DNA of 64,000 bases from Rufibacter sp. XAAS-G3-1 (GTDB lineage: Bacteria; Bacteroidota; Bacteroidia; Cytophagales; Hymenobacteraceae), in the NCBI RefSeq assembly GCF_013623775.1, contig NZ_JABFAM010000004.1, positions 248,001-312,000 of the forward strand, read 5' to 3'. Numbering within the stretch: the stretch's first letter is position 1; each line of letters opens with the position of its first letter. Shown one piece after another: positions 27,421 to 37,082 of the stretch. The position numbers and the translations under genes were made by a program. The notes beneath the pieces are model-generated. The model was given only the letters and a program-made list of their open reading frames with translations, was not told where the DNA came from and ran no database searches.

Positions 27421-27462
27421 AGCGTTTTCTGCCTGATTTTCAGAAAACAAGCAGAAAACGCT
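27421..27462. repeat. Dispersed palindrome copy
   Basis: AGCGTTTTCTGC (27421-27432) pairs exactly with GCAGAAAACGCT (27451-27462), with inner CTGATTTTCAGAAAACA. It lies between the divergent lamin-tail and asd genes. Confidence 0.8.
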
Positions 27463-27542
27463 TTGGGCTAGACATCTGGGGGTAGACACGGCTGTGTTTT
27501 CCTTCGGGTTCAACGTGATATTTACAATTTACACACCCTTAC

Positions 27543-28532
27543 ATGAAAGTAGCTGTAGTAGGTGCCACCGGCTTGGTGGGTGGCGAAATGCTGAAAGTCC
27601 TGGCGGAGCGTAACTTCCCAGTAGACGAATTGTTATTAGTGGCCTCTGAGAAATCGGTGGGCCAGAAGATGAGTTTCAAGGGCAAGGAATATACCGTGAT
27701 CGGGATGGAGGAAGCCATCGCGCAGAAACCGCAGATCGCTATTTTCTCGGCGGGCGGAAGCGTGAGCAAGGAGATGGCCCCCAAGTTTGCCGAGGCGGGC
27801 ACTACCGTGGTAGACAATTCTTCTGCGTGGCGCATGGATCCTACCAAAAAGCTGGTGGTACCCGAGATCAACGCCTCTGAGTTGACCCCCGAAGACAAGA
27901 TCATTGCCAACCCTAACTGCTCTACCATTCAGATGGTGGTAGCCTTGAACACTCTGCACAAGGCCCTCAAAGCCAAGCGCATTGTGGTCAGCACGTACCA
28001 GTCCGTGACGGGTACCGGCAAAAAAGCGGTAGACCAGTTAATGAACGAGCGCGCCGGGAAAGAAGGCGAGAAAGCGTACGCCTACCCCATTGACCTGAAC
28101 GTGATTCCGCACATTGATGTGTTTGAGGCCAACGGATACACCAAGGAAGAAATGAAAATGGTGCACGAGACCAAGAAGATCATGGGCGATGACAGCATCA
28201 GGGTAACGGCTACGGCCGTGCGTATTCCGGTGATGGGCGGACACTCAGAATCGGTGAACGTGGAGTTTGAGAAGGATTTCACCCTGGAACAGGTGTACCG
28301 CCTGCTGCAGGAAACTCCCGGCGTAGTGGTGGTAGACGATACCGCCAACCTGCAATACCCTATGCCCATGGATGCCCACGGCAAAGACGAGGTACTGGTA
28401 GGCCGCATCAGACTAGACGAAACCCAGCCCAACACCTTAAACATGTGGGTGGTAGCTGATAACCTTCGGAAAGGCGCCGCCACCAATGCCGTCCAGATTG
28501 CTGAATACTTGGTAGCGCACAAACTGGTGTAA
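27543..28532 (+). CDS. asd: Aspartate-semialdehyde dehydrogenase
   Basis: 329 residues, the normal length. The NADP-binding motif GATGLVGGE is at residues 7-15, and the catalytic Cys126 is in NPNCSTIQ. The conserved SVTGTGKKAVDQL and GGHSESVNVEF blocks, the latter with the active-site His, are present. It reduces beta-aspartyl phosphate to aspartate semialdehyde for lysine/diaminopimelate, threonine and methionine synthesis; metK lies 17 kb away and is not linked. It is monocistronic, followed by a strong terminator at 28553-28590. Confidence 0.97.
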   Translation: MKVAVVGATGLVGGEMLKVLAERNFPVDELLLVASEKSVGQKMSFKGKEYTVIGMEEAIAQKPQIAIFSAGGSVSKEMAPKFAEAGTTVVDNSSAWRMDPTKKLVVPEINASELTPEDKIIANPNCSTIQMVVALNTLHKALKAKRIVVSTYQSVTGTGKKAVDQLMNERAGKEGEKAYAYPIDLNVIPHIDVFEANGYTKEEMKMVHETKKIMGDDSIRVTATAVRIPVMGGHSESVNVEFEKDFTLEQVYRLLQETPGVVVVDDTANLQYPMPMDAHGKDEVLVGRIRLDETQPNTLNMWVVADNLRKGAATNAVQIAEYLVAHKLV

Positions 28533-28552
28533 CGTTGTCCATCTAGTTAACT

Positions 28553-28590
28553 AATAGGAAAGGCCACCTTTAGGGGTGGCCTTTCCTATT
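28553..28590 (+). terminator. Terminator of asd
   Basis: AATAGGAAAGGCCACC (28553-28568), loop TTTAGG, GGTGGCCTTTCCTATT (28575-28590): a perfect 16-bp stem 20 nt after the asd stop. Confidence 0.85.
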
Positions 28591-28641
28591 TCTGCCCATC
28601 AAGTTTTAAAACAACTAACGCAAAGCACCTCATTCAAGGAG

Positions 28642-28681
28642 CTGTTTTAAGGCTGTTTTTGGAAAAACAGCCTTAAAACAG
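28642..28681. repeat. Perfect dispersed palindrome between convergent genes
   Basis: CTGTTTTAAGGCTGTTTTT (28642-28660), centre GG, AAAAACAGCCTTAAAACAG (28663-28681): a perfect 19-bp stem. It ends 6 nt from the phosphoesterase stop and could serve as that gene's terminator. Confidence 0.85.
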
Positions 28682-28687
28682 GCGAGC

Positions 28688-30274
28688 TTACTGCTTCACC
28701 GTCTTCTTGAGGTCAATTCTGTAGCTGCTTCTCTGGGTGAAGGTTCTGCCGAACATGTCTGTGGCTTTCACCTCAATGGTATGTTCCCCAACAGGTAGTT
28801 TGGTGGGAATACTGCCCCGCCATACGTGCGTAGACTGAACGGCGTTTGAGGGCCGTCGGCCGGGCATCAGTTCTTCTGCGTAATCCCACTCCTGCAGGCT
28901 GTGCAGAAAGGTAGGGTCATGTTGTTTCTGGTACTCCATCTTTTGCCACGCACCGTTGTCTACCCGGTACATCACCGTATCCCGCTCACTGCCCATGAAG
29001 AAGTTCACATAGATGCCGGCCGAGGTGTTTCTGCCTTGTTCTACCACTTTGGGGGCAAAAACCTCCATCTGGTACTCTTCGGGTTTACCGGCTACTTTGT
29101 AGTCCACCACGTATTGGTTGCCTTTGAAGCGGAGGAAGGCATAGCCTTTGGGGGTTCCGTCACGCATGGTAGAGACGGGCACGCCCGCTTCGTTCAGCTT
29201 GCCTGAGTACCAGTCACCGGAGGTAGTGCCCACGTTGTAATGGTGGTGCGGCTTTTGTTGCCGCCAGCCTTCTGCCTGCGTGAAGAAATCCTGTTTCTGC
29301 AAATGCGTATGCGCTGAAAGGGAAAGAGTATGGGGAAAATCTTTGAGCAAATCAAAAAGCCGTTGCCGATCCTCGTCGCGGAAGGCGTCTCCGTCTGGTT
29401 CGCTCAACGGAATATGGAACGCCAGCACCACCAAGTGGTCTTTGGGCACGAATTTCAGGTCGTTCTCCACAAAGTCCAGCTGGTCTTTCCGGAAACCGCC
29501 CCAATAACTTTTGCCGTCCCGAGGGTCTGGGTAAAGCACATCATCCAGCACAATGAAATGGACTTTGCCGTAGTTGAAGGCGTAGTTGGCCGGCCCAAAG
29601 TGCGCCTCAAACGTTTCATCAGACAGGGAGTCGGCGGGGGCATCAAAATCCAGGTCGTGGTTACCCAGCAGGTTATACCACGGGATACCCGCCTTTTTCA
29701 CCGCCTCAATGTAGGGGTTGAACAGGTTGAGGTCGTTTCCCACCAAATCTCCCAGGCTAAGCCCGAAAGGCACCTCTTTGATTCCTTCTACCTCAGAGAC
29801 AATGCCCCGGGCAAAAAAATCCACTTCTTCTCTGGTATAGGGCTGGGGGTCACCAAAAATAAGGGCCGTAAAGTCTTCTTTCTCCCTGACCGGTAACAAC
29901 GCAAAATCTACTGACCTAGGAAGCTTACCGGTGGGCGCCACTCCTTTGAATTTGAGGGCCGGTGAACCTTGAGGTTTATGAATGTAATAGAACTGGGGCA
30001 GGTTCTGCTGGTTAAGGGCAACCTGGTAGCCGCTGGGCTTGATCACCGACAGGATGTTGTCCTGCCCTACGGGTAGGGCATATTCTCCATTTTTATCCGT
30101 TAACACCACTTCGCGGCCATTGGAGACCGCCACCTGGGCAATGCCTTTTTCGGTTCGGTCTTTCTTGCCGTTTCCGTTGGTGTCAGCAAATACGTAGCCG
30201 TTGGCGGTGGTTTGCGCCTGCAGGGTAAGGGAAAAGCACAGACCGGCCATCAATAAAAACTGTTTCTTCATCAT
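28688..30274 (-). CDS. Calcineurin-like metallophosphoesterase, secreted
   Basis: 528 residues. The signal peptide ends near LTLQAQT (about residue 20). An N-terminal Ig-like/carboxypeptidase-regulatory domain follows (GYVFADTNGNGKKDRTEKGI... about 25-110). The phosphoesterase core has GDPQ, SLGDLVGND, LGNHDLDFD and SAHTH, which supply the dinuclear metal ligands, and a C-terminal beta domain from about 370. This architecture matches the family whose C-terminal domain is named calcineurin-like phosphoesterase C-terminal. It should hydrolyse phosphate esters outside the cytoplasm. It follows SusCD pair 2 on the same strand after 212 nt, suggesting that the pair imports a phosphorylated or phosphate-releasing nutrient; that is inference. 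Confidence 0.9.
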   Translation of the reverse strand: MMKKQFLLMAGLCFSLTLQAQTTANGYVFADTNGNGKKDRTEKGIAQVAVSNGREVVLTDKNGEYALPVGQDNILSVIKPSGYQVALNQQNLPQFYYIHKPQGSPALKFKGVAPTGKLPRSVDFALLPVREKEDFTALIFGDPQPYTREEVDFFARGIVSEVEGIKEVPFGLSLGDLVGNDLNLFNPYIEAVKKAGIPWYNLLGNHDLDFDAPADSLSDETFEAHFGPANYAFNYGKVHFIVLDDVLYPDPRDGKSYWGGFRKDQLDFVENDLKFVPKDHLVVLAFHIPLSEPDGDAFRDEDRQRLFDLLKDFPHTLSLSAHTHLQKQDFFTQAEGWRQQKPHHHYNVGTTSGDWYSGKLNEAGVPVSTMRDGTPKGYAFLRFKGNQYVVDYKVAGKPEEYQMEVFAPKVVEQGRNTSAGIYVNFFMGSERDTVMYRVDNGAWQKMEYQKQHDPTFLHSLQEWDYAEELMPGRRPSNAVQSTHVWRGSIPTKLPVGEHTIEVKATDMFGRTFTQRSSYRIDLKKTVKQ

Positions 30275-30486
30275 TTTTATAAAAAGAGAGTAGAAATAAA
30301 GGGGATTATGCGGGGGCCCGCTAGCTTAAAATTCGCTTTCTCAGAGTCATCACGGCCACCACCGGGTAAGTGGTCAGAGGCAAGTACCCGGTGCCCAGAA
30401 ACGCTGAACTTGCTGCCGGGCGTGAAGGCAGGAAGCCACCCCAAAGGCGGCCCCAGCTTCTAAAAGGCGAATAAGGTTTCTTACGC

Positions 30487-32202
30487 TTACCAACCTGGGT
30501 TTTGGCCTAAGTTAGGGTTTTGCTGCAACTGGTTGAATGGGACAGGCCAGAGGTAGTTTTTACCTTCCTCAAACCTTCTGCCGGTGTTGATGATCAGGTA
30601 TCCTTTCTCATCAGTAGGGAAACTGGCTACGTAGGTTTGGCTCCAGCTAGGGATCAGGCTCTTCTTCACCCCTTTCACATCCTGAGCCAGAAGGTGCCCC
30701 TGTTTCCAGCGCAGAAGGTCAAAGTACCGCTGGCCTTCCTGGGCAAGTTCTACCCGGCGCTCTCTCCTGAGTTCAGTGCGCAGCTCCAGCCCGTTGGCGG
30801 CCAGGGTAGTTATGTTCATGTGTACCATGCCTACCCGGTCTCTCAGTTTATTGACCGTTTTATCCAGATCCTGCTGCGTGAGCTTGCCTTGCTCCAACCG
30901 GGCCTCGGCGTAGGTTAACAACACCTCGGCGTAGCGAAGCAGGTGAATGTCATTATCATCTTTGTTATAGGTGCCCACGGCGGCTAAATCCACGTATTTG
31001 GTGAAGTAGAACCCGGTGCCCGTCACGGTTCCTTTTTTGTCGGCGTTGAACTTAGGCAGGTTGAAGACATCGCTGGGCTTGTCGTCCTGGTCACCGTCGT
31101 CTTTTCCGCCCCATTTGGCACCCGGCGCCAGAATGGTCTGCTTCATGCGGGGATCACGGTTCTTGAAAACATCTCCGTAAGTAGCTTCACTATATAAGGG
31201 CGAAACGTCTATGGGTAACCCATCGCTGGCCAGGTAAGCATCTACCAATGATTTGGTGGGACTAAAGCGGGCGGTCTGGTCTGGCACCTGGGTTTCGCGG
31301 CTCATGTTGTGCATAGACACGTTCTCTAAAAACATGCGGGCCAGAATGGTTTCTTTGTTCTTGCCCGCCGCTAGTTTGCCGGCATCGGTGAAGAGCTCGT
31401 TGTAGCTGGTGGTGGGGTTTCCGTTGGAGTATAAGGTGTAGACGCCAAGATCCATCACCGCCTTGGCGGCAGCCTCTGCCACCTCATACCGGCCGTAGAA
31501 CAACGCTACCCGTGCTTTCCAGCCCAGGGCGGCTCCTTTGGTGATTCTGCCCAGGTTGGCTGCGCCATAAGTAGCTGGCAACCCCTGGGCGGCCTCGTCC
31601 AGTTCCCTCAGAATGAAATCTACTACTTCGGCCCGTGGGGTTCTTTTCCCGTAGATTTCGGGGTCACCAATGTTCAGGGTTTTGGTTACCAATGGTACAT
31701 CTCCGTAGAAAAAAGAGAGGTAGCTGTAGAGAAAGGCGCGCATGAACCTAACCTCCCCCACGTATTGGTTTAGTAGTTTGGGGTCTACCACGCCTTCGGC
31801 TTTCTGGTAGTTTTCCAGAAAGTGATTGCATCTCCTGATACCGTCATACTGGGCCGTCCACTCACTGTTGAGGGTACCGGCCGTAAAATCAAAGTTACCG
31901 CTGGAGATGGCCTGGTAATCTGACCGGGGCGGATAGATGGTGTTATCGCCCAGGTTCTCCATGTCCACAAAGTTTTTACCTTTCAGAGAAGCGTACGTGC
32001 CGTTGACGGCCAGTTCCAGTTGATCCTGGGTTTTCCAGAAGGTAACGTCTGTGATGGCATCTAGGGGTTTGCGTTCCAGAAAGTCATCTTCGCAACTGCT
32101 CAAAGAGGCACCTAGTACAACCGCTAAAGCAAAGGAGGTTACCCCAGCAGAGGCCTTGCGGAGATACGCACTTGAAATCTTGGGAATATATTTATGTCTC
32201 AT
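30487..32202 (-). CDS. RagB/SusD family outer-membrane lipoprotein (pair 2)
   Basis: The open frame begins at 32247, but the ATG at 32202 (MRHKYIPKISSAYL...) gives a lipoprotein signal with Cys37 in ASLSSCEDDFLERKPLD and is preferred. It is 571 residues from this start. Typical SusD blocks are VTFWKTQDQLELAVNGTYASL, LGWKARVALFYGRYEVA, LLRYAEVLLTYAEARLEQGKL, RERRVELAQEGQRYFDLLRWKQG and YLWPVPFNQLQQNPNLGQNPGW. It should bind ligand above the SusC channel encoded 116 nt upstream. The phosphoesterase gene follows. The 212-nt space after it (30275-30486) shows no clear terminator. Confidence 0.93.
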   Translation of the reverse strand: MRHKYIPKISSAYLRKASAGVTSFALAVVLGASLSSCEDDFLERKPLDAITDVTFWKTQDQLELAVNGTYASLKGKNFVDMENLGDNTIYPPRSDYQAISSGNFDFTAGTLNSEWTAQYDGIRRCNHFLENYQKAEGVVDPKLLNQYVGEVRFMRAFLYSYLSFFYGDVPLVTKTLNIGDPEIYGKRTPRAEVVDFILRELDEAAQGLPATYGAANLGRITKGAALGWKARVALFYGRYEVAEAAAKAVMDLGVYTLYSNGNPTTSYNELFTDAGKLAAGKNKETILARMFLENVSMHNMSRETQVPDQTARFSPTKSLVDAYLASDGLPIDVSPLYSEATYGDVFKNRDPRMKQTILAPGAKWGGKDDGDQDDKPSDVFNLPKFNADKKGTVTGTGFYFTKYVDLAAVGTYNKDDNDIHLLRYAEVLLTYAEARLEQGKLTQQDLDKTVNKLRDRVGMVHMNITTLAANGLELRTELRRERRVELAQEGQRYFDLLRWKQGHLLAQDVKGVKKSLIPSWSQTYVASFPTDEKGYLIINTGRRFEEGKNYLWPVPFNQLQQNPNLGQNPGW

Positions 32203-32318
32203 GATACTCTTTAAAAAAATGGGCGGAAAAAGGGCAGCGGGCACCACCTAATTGGTTTGCCTGCGCAATAGGCACTGCCTTAGCGCTTGGGTTAGCCGCC
32301 GCTTCCCTGCCAGCCGTA

Positions 32319-35300
32319 TTACTTGAATCTTACATTAAGGCCCACAATAAACGTCTTCACCTGCGGGTACATGCCTCCGTTGGTGGTGGCTCCTCCCAAA
32401 CCGGCGGTTTCAGGGTCATAGGCGTAGAAGTAGTCTGTTCTGGTAAACAGGTTCTCTGCCGACACATACACCCGGAGGTGGTCAATCCTAAACTTGGTGG
32501 TTAGGAGGTTGGGGAGAGTGTACCCTACCTGAATGTTCTTCAGGCGCAGGTAGGCGGCATCTTGCAACCAATGCTCAGACAAGCGCATAGTAGCGTTGCG
32601 GGTGTCTGAATAGGTGAACCGGGGGTACCACGCATCAGTGTTCTCCGGGGTCCACCGGTCGCGGTGCACTTCCTGCGGAAAGGCTCCGTTCACGTGGAAG
32701 GCATGGATACCAGGGCCTGATATGTAGCCGTTCGCCTTGCCAACGCCTTGCAGGAAGAAGGAAAAATCAAACGCCTTGTAAGCAAAGTCACCCCTGAAAG
32801 AGAACGTGTAGCGGGGGAACGCATCCCCAATTACCGTACGGTCTTTATCTGCGGTGATTTTCCCATCTCCGTCTAAATCCACGAATTTCAGGTCTCCGGG
32901 GCCCACCTTGCCTTTATCAGCGTCAAAAATGGGGAACAGGGGTGTCAAAACACCTTTCTCATCCTTGGTGAAATCCATTTCCTGGGCCAAGCCTGCCGTT
33001 CTATACCCATAGTACGCATCAATGGGGTAACCCACTTGCCGAATGAGGTTGCCAACGGTAGGCGGTGCGCCCCCCAGGTTCACTACTTCGTTTTTCACGT
33101 CAGACAGTTGCGCCGTGAATCCATAGCTGAACTCCTTTTTCTGATCGCGCCAGCCCAGGCTAACTTCCCAGCCTTTGTTTGAAACTTCGCCGGCATTCTG
33201 GTCGGGTACTTGCAAGCCTAGAATGTCTGGCTGCGGCACTTTGAGTTGGATGTTCTTGGTTCTTCTGTCAAACAAATCGGCCGTAAACGTGAGCCGGTTG
33301 TTCAGGAATCCCAGGTCAAGGCCAATATTGCCCATGCTTGCCGTTTCCCATTCAAGCAAAGGGTTCGCCAGTACTTGCTGGGCGAGCCCCGAAGTCAACG
33401 CATTGCCAATGGGCATGGTGGTGACGGAGGTAAGCACCGGAACGTAAGGATACCACTCTGAATAGGCAGCCCCGTTTGCCCCGTACTGGCCCCCTAAATC
33501 ACCGTAAGAGACCCGTAGCTTTCCTTCGCTCAGCCAAGCAAGACCGGTACTCTCCTGCACAAATTTTTCCTGGGTAAACCGCCAGCCCACAGAGCCGGAA
33601 GGAAAGAACCCATACCGCCGCGAAGGAAGGTACCGGGACGACCCATCATACCGGGCATTCACCTCCAGCAGGTATTTATCTTTGAAGCTATAGTTGATTC
33701 TTCCAAAATAAGACCGCAACGCCCACTGGTAGGCGTCTCCGGTGGCTCTTGGGTCTATGCTTCCCAGGCTGAACACCGGCACCTCATCGCTCACGAAACC
33801 CATTTTAGAGGCATACCAGGAATCATACCGGAACTCTTCCTGCTGATACCCCAGCAACACCCTCAGGTTATGCGACCCCAGGTTGGCCTCATAGTTCAAC
33901 TGCCCAGACAGCAGCTCTTTCCTTTCTTTGTAGTCCCGGTTTTCCAACTGGTTATCGGTTCGGTTGCTGTACCAGAAATCTCCCGTTTCTGGGTAGAAGT
34001 AGTCAATCTTGCGCGAAAAGGTGGATCTGAGCTGATTGATGGAATTTAGGCCGTATTGGCCCCGCAGGCTTAGGTTCTTCAGGAGGTGAACCGTACCCGC
34101 CACGCTGCCATAAAACTCTTGGGAGGTAAAGTTGTTGTAACCACCATCTATAGCCACGGCCAGGGGATTGCTGGAGCCGCCGCCGTACCCCCAGTTACCG
34201 TTTTGAAACCTTACCGGATCAAGAGGCGACATGGTTAACGTAGTATAGATGGGCCCCGAATTATGGTCAGTGCCCCCGGCCGGTTGGTTCTGCGACCGGT
34301 CTATGTAATTGAAATTGGCATCCAGATCCAGCCGGCCGAAAAGCTTCTGCGCGTTCAGGCGGAGCCTGGCATTATTACGTTTGGCCCAGTATTGGTCTCC
34401 TTCCACCAACCCTTCCTGGCTCAGCCGTCCGTAGGAGGCATAATAACTCAAATCAGAAGATCCGCCGTTCAGGCTTAGGTTGTGGTTTTGCTGAGGGGCA
34501 TACTTTCTAAAGAGCTCCTCAGACCAGTTGGTGTTGGCAAAGTAATTGGGGTCTGACCCCTCCCGTGCCACCTGTATTTGCTCTTTGGTATACGTGGTGG
34601 GCAGGTTCACATTGCGCTGAGATTCATTGAGCATCTCCATGTATTCTGCTGAGCCCAGCATCTTAGGCAGCGCCGTGGGGGTTTGCACTCCGTAGTACCC
34701 ACTATAGTTGAGTGCAGGTGACTGATTGAATTTACCGCTTTTGGTGGTGATCAAGATCACGCCGTTGGCCGCCCTTGACCCATAGATAGAGGCAGAGGCC
34801 GCATCTTTCAAGACAGACACGCTTTCAATATCATCTGGATTGATGGAGTTGATGTCTACGTCTGGAATGCCGTCTACCACCACAAAAGGCTCAGAGTTGT
34901 TCAGGGTGCCTACGCCCCGTATGCGCAGGGTGGCGCCTGATGCCCCCGGGAAGCCCGAGGCACTCACGGCGGTGAGGCCTGGCGCCAGGCCCTGCAAAGC
35001 AGACGCCGCATTGGTTACAGGCCTGTTTTCCAGCGCTTCGGCGCTAATGGACTCCACCGCCCCGGTTACATTCACCTTTTCTTGGGTGCCATAGCCCACC
35101 ACTACTACCTCCCCCAAGGCCTTGGCGTCTTCCTGGAGTACTATGTTAAGCGAAGTCTGGCTCCCCAGGGCTACCTCCTGCTTAACATACCCGATGTAGG
35201 AAATGACCAACACCGGTTCGTCCATCTCGGCAATAGTCATGGAAAACGCCCCTTGCACGTCAGTGAAGGTTCCGGTGGAAGTCCCTTTCAGAAAAACCGA

Positions 35301-35522
35301 CACACCCGCCAAGGGCTGCCCGGCGGCATCTTTCACCACCCCAGACACTCTTCTGCTCTGCCGGTCTTGGTTCCAGAGTTCAGAAAAAGACCCACTGGTG
35401 GCAGAACCCTCAGATTCCTTTGCGACCCCATGTCCCGGGGAAGCCCCAAGCATTGCCAACAGCAACAGGGAATACCTGTAACAGAAGCCCTTCTTGCTGT
35501 TTTCTGGTAATTTTAATCTCAT
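32319..35522 (-). CDS. SusC/RagA family TonB-linked outer-membrane protein (pair 2)
   Basis: 1067 residues. A longer than usual N-terminus carries a signal helix (YSLLLLAMLGASPGHGVA) and a 25-residue polar linker before the carboxypeptidase-D-like domain (RRVSGVVKDAAGQPLAGVSVFL). The TonB-box-like EVVVVGYGTQ follows, then the plug (LQGLAPGLTAVSAS, FVVVDGIPDVDINSINPDDIESVSVLKDAASASIYGSRAANGVILITT) and barrel ending FIVGLNVRFK. It is the importer of the SusD and phosphoesterase group downstream. It differs from the other two SusC proteins in the window, which resemble each other at the N-terminus. Its 5' side is the 1.5-kb gap 35523-37082. Confidence 0.95.
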   Translation of the reverse strand: MRLKLPENSKKGFCYRYSLLLLAMLGASPGHGVAKESEGSATSGSFSELWNQDRQSRRVSGVVKDAAGQPLAGVSVFLKGTSTGTFTDVQGAFSMTIAEMDEPVLVISYIGYVKQEVALGSQTSLNIVLQEDAKALGEVVVVGYGTQEKVNVTGAVESISAEALENRPVTNAASALQGLAPGLTAVSASGFPGASGATLRIRGVGTLNNSEPFVVVDGIPDVDINSINPDDIESVSVLKDAASASIYGSRAANGVILITTKSGKFNQSPALNYSGYYGVQTPTALPKMLGSAEYMEMLNESQRNVNLPTTYTKEQIQVAREGSDPNYFANTNWSEELFRKYAPQQNHNLSLNGGSSDLSYYASYGRLSQEGLVEGDQYWAKRNNARLRLNAQKLFGRLDLDANFNYIDRSQNQPAGGTDHNSGPIYTTLTMSPLDPVRFQNGNWGYGGGSSNPLAVAIDGGYNNFTSQEFYGSVAGTVHLLKNLSLRGQYGLNSINQLRSTFSRKIDYFYPETGDFWYSNRTDNQLENRDYKERKELLSGQLNYEANLGSHNLRVLLGYQQEEFRYDSWYASKMGFVSDEVPVFSLGSIDPRATGDAYQWALRSYFGRINYSFKDKYLLEVNARYDGSSRYLPSRRYGFFPSGSVGWRFTQEKFVQESTGLAWLSEGKLRVSYGDLGGQYGANGAAYSEWYPYVPVLTSVTTMPIGNALTSGLAQQVLANPLLEWETASMGNIGLDLGFLNNRLTFTADLFDRRTKNIQLKVPQPDILGLQVPDQNAGEVSNKGWEVSLGWRDQKKEFSYGFTAQLSDVKNEVVNLGGAPPTVGNLIRQVGYPIDAYYGYRTAGLAQEMDFTKDEKGVLTPLFPIFDADKGKVGPGDLKFVDLDGDGKITADKDRTVIGDAFPRYTFSFRGDFAYKAFDFSFFLQGVGKANGYISGPGIHAFHVNGAFPQEVHRDRWTPENTDAWYPRFTYSDTRNATMRLSEHWLQDAAYLRLKNIQVGYTLPNLLTTKFRIDHLRVYVSAENLFTRTDYFYAYDPETAGLGGATTNGGMYPQVKTFIVGLNVRFK

Positions 35523-36137
35523 TGTTACGCTTTATTAAAAGTGAATTTGTTGTCTTGTCCGTAAGAAATCTCACCAGAGCAATGGAAGGAAGGCAAGAAC
35601 AGCAGGGAAAACAGAGAGGGAGAAGGTGGAATAGAAAGGAGGAAAAGGAATAAGGCTTAGTGCCATAGAACGCCTGTTCCCCAAAACCATGGGGCCCACT
35701 TGTACAGGCTTTTTCGCAATTTCTTATTAGTGTCCTACCGCTGCTTGGCTCTACCATATGCCTTGTAAGATTTAAGGCAAAACTAGGCGGCAGGGGTTAC
35801 CTCAATATTTATAGTATATTATGAGACTATTAAGAAACAGGAGGCAATCTGAAAAAACTTAACAAAAACATAACCATCCTTTGGCAGTATCTAAAGCTAA
35901 ACATGCTCTTAGGCTGGGTTGAGGCTACAATGCCCTTCCCTTACCAAAGGAGATGGACAGACGAAGTATTTTTGGGATCAACTGGAGCAAGGGAGTAATG
36001 CCACCCTCATCGCAGAAAAGGGTGAAGCAAAGCCCTGATGTATCAAAGCAGCAATAGAAGCCGAAATGACAGGACTGGAGTTAAGGGAGTGAGTCTTTTT
36101 TAAAGCTTCTCATTCACCAGTATTTAAAGCAATTGCG

Positions 36138-36269
36138 CTTGTTCTGTCGCTTTCAGGCTACTTTTATGAAAACAGGCCAAAACAAGAGGTTTATTTGCAC
36201 ACTGGCGTAAGCATCCCCCACTTGTACCTCCGTTTTCAGGTTATTTTTATAAAAACAGGCAGAAAACGC
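36138..36269. repeat. Composite repeat A, copy 2
   Basis: Palindromes at 36149-36183 (CAGGCTACTTTTATGAAAAC) and 36231-36269 flank a spacer with AGGTTTATTTGCACACTGGC and a degenerate GTAAGC/ACTTGTAC hairpin. Order, spacing and many words match 6170-6297. Confidence 0.8.
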
Positions 36270-37011
36270 TAGACAGCATTGGTGTTTTGTAAAAGGGAGA
36301 ACAGAAGAAGGATTGTTCGCTCCCAGACAAAAACACAGGTTTTAGAAGCGTATGTAGTTTACCCAAAACAGGATAAGGCTTTCGCGTGGTTTAAGAATCG
36401 GGGCAGGTTTCACCTCCTCCGTGGCATAGCAGGCTGCCGTCACCGTCATATATTGATCAATGGAGTTGATGTACGGCGTGCAATTGCCCAGCACAAAACT
36501 GGCTGGCCATTCAGATTGCCGCCTTTCATAAACTAACAGTACTCTAAACACTGCAGTTCCAGCACTTTTACCCGCCGCCATCCAGTCTCCTGCGTTGGGC
36601 TGGCTACCTCGCAAGTCTGGTAGATTTGCTCCTCTTCAAAGGATGAATAAGCTAGGAGGCAGAGCAGACAGAGGGCATAGAAAGGTCACCTGCCAATAGG
36701 CTTTGCCTAGTAGAACCCGAACGATAAGTAAAGCCGCATGGGCAGATAAATCAGCCTCTCTCCTACTCTTCCGGCAGGCCTCCTTTATATATACCTGCAT
36801 AAGCAACTTATAATAGCAGGGTTATAATATCTATTCTTTTTATCCTTCAAATTTTTTTTACCCCAACGTTCCCTAATCTTTTTCCAAAATCGCCAAGAAA
36901 CATTACCCAGATATTATCAAAACCTTAATTTTCTTACACATATTCTACCATCTTCAAATAAAAGTAAGTTACAAAGTCCCTCACCCCTCCAAACCCAAGA
37001 AAGTCAAACGC

Positions 37012-37041
37012 TTGCAGAGCACTTTTTTACATATATATTTA
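37012..37041 (+). promoter_or_regulatory. Candidate promoter of SusCD pair 3
   Basis: TTG (37012-37014), 19 nt, then TATATTTA (37034-37041), one mismatch from TAnnTTTG. It lies 41 nt before the SusC ATG at 37083. Confidence 0.55.
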
Positions 37042-37082
37042 GAAACACAAATGTTCCTAAAACCTAACAAACCAAAAACCAC

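Larger units (their letters stand above)
35523..37082. other. Long gene-poor gap between divergent SusC genes
   Basis: 1.56 kb with no gene I can support. It holds composite repeat A copy 2 (36138-36269) and the SusC-3 promoter candidate (37012-37041). A weak minus-strand match, TAGTTTTG (35778-35785) with TTG 17 nt upstream (35803-35805), could serve SusC-2. Short open frames at 36279-36536 (plus) and 36342-36614 (minus) overlap one another and have no recognisable domain; 35900-36110 may be a decayed gene. AT content rises sharply from 36830 to 37060. Confidence 0.5.

Noticed and set aside
36342-36614. Open frame of 90 codons on the minus strand upstream of SusC-3
   Set aside because: It overlaps another frame on the opposite strand and has no recognisable domain or start context; kept only as a possible remnant.
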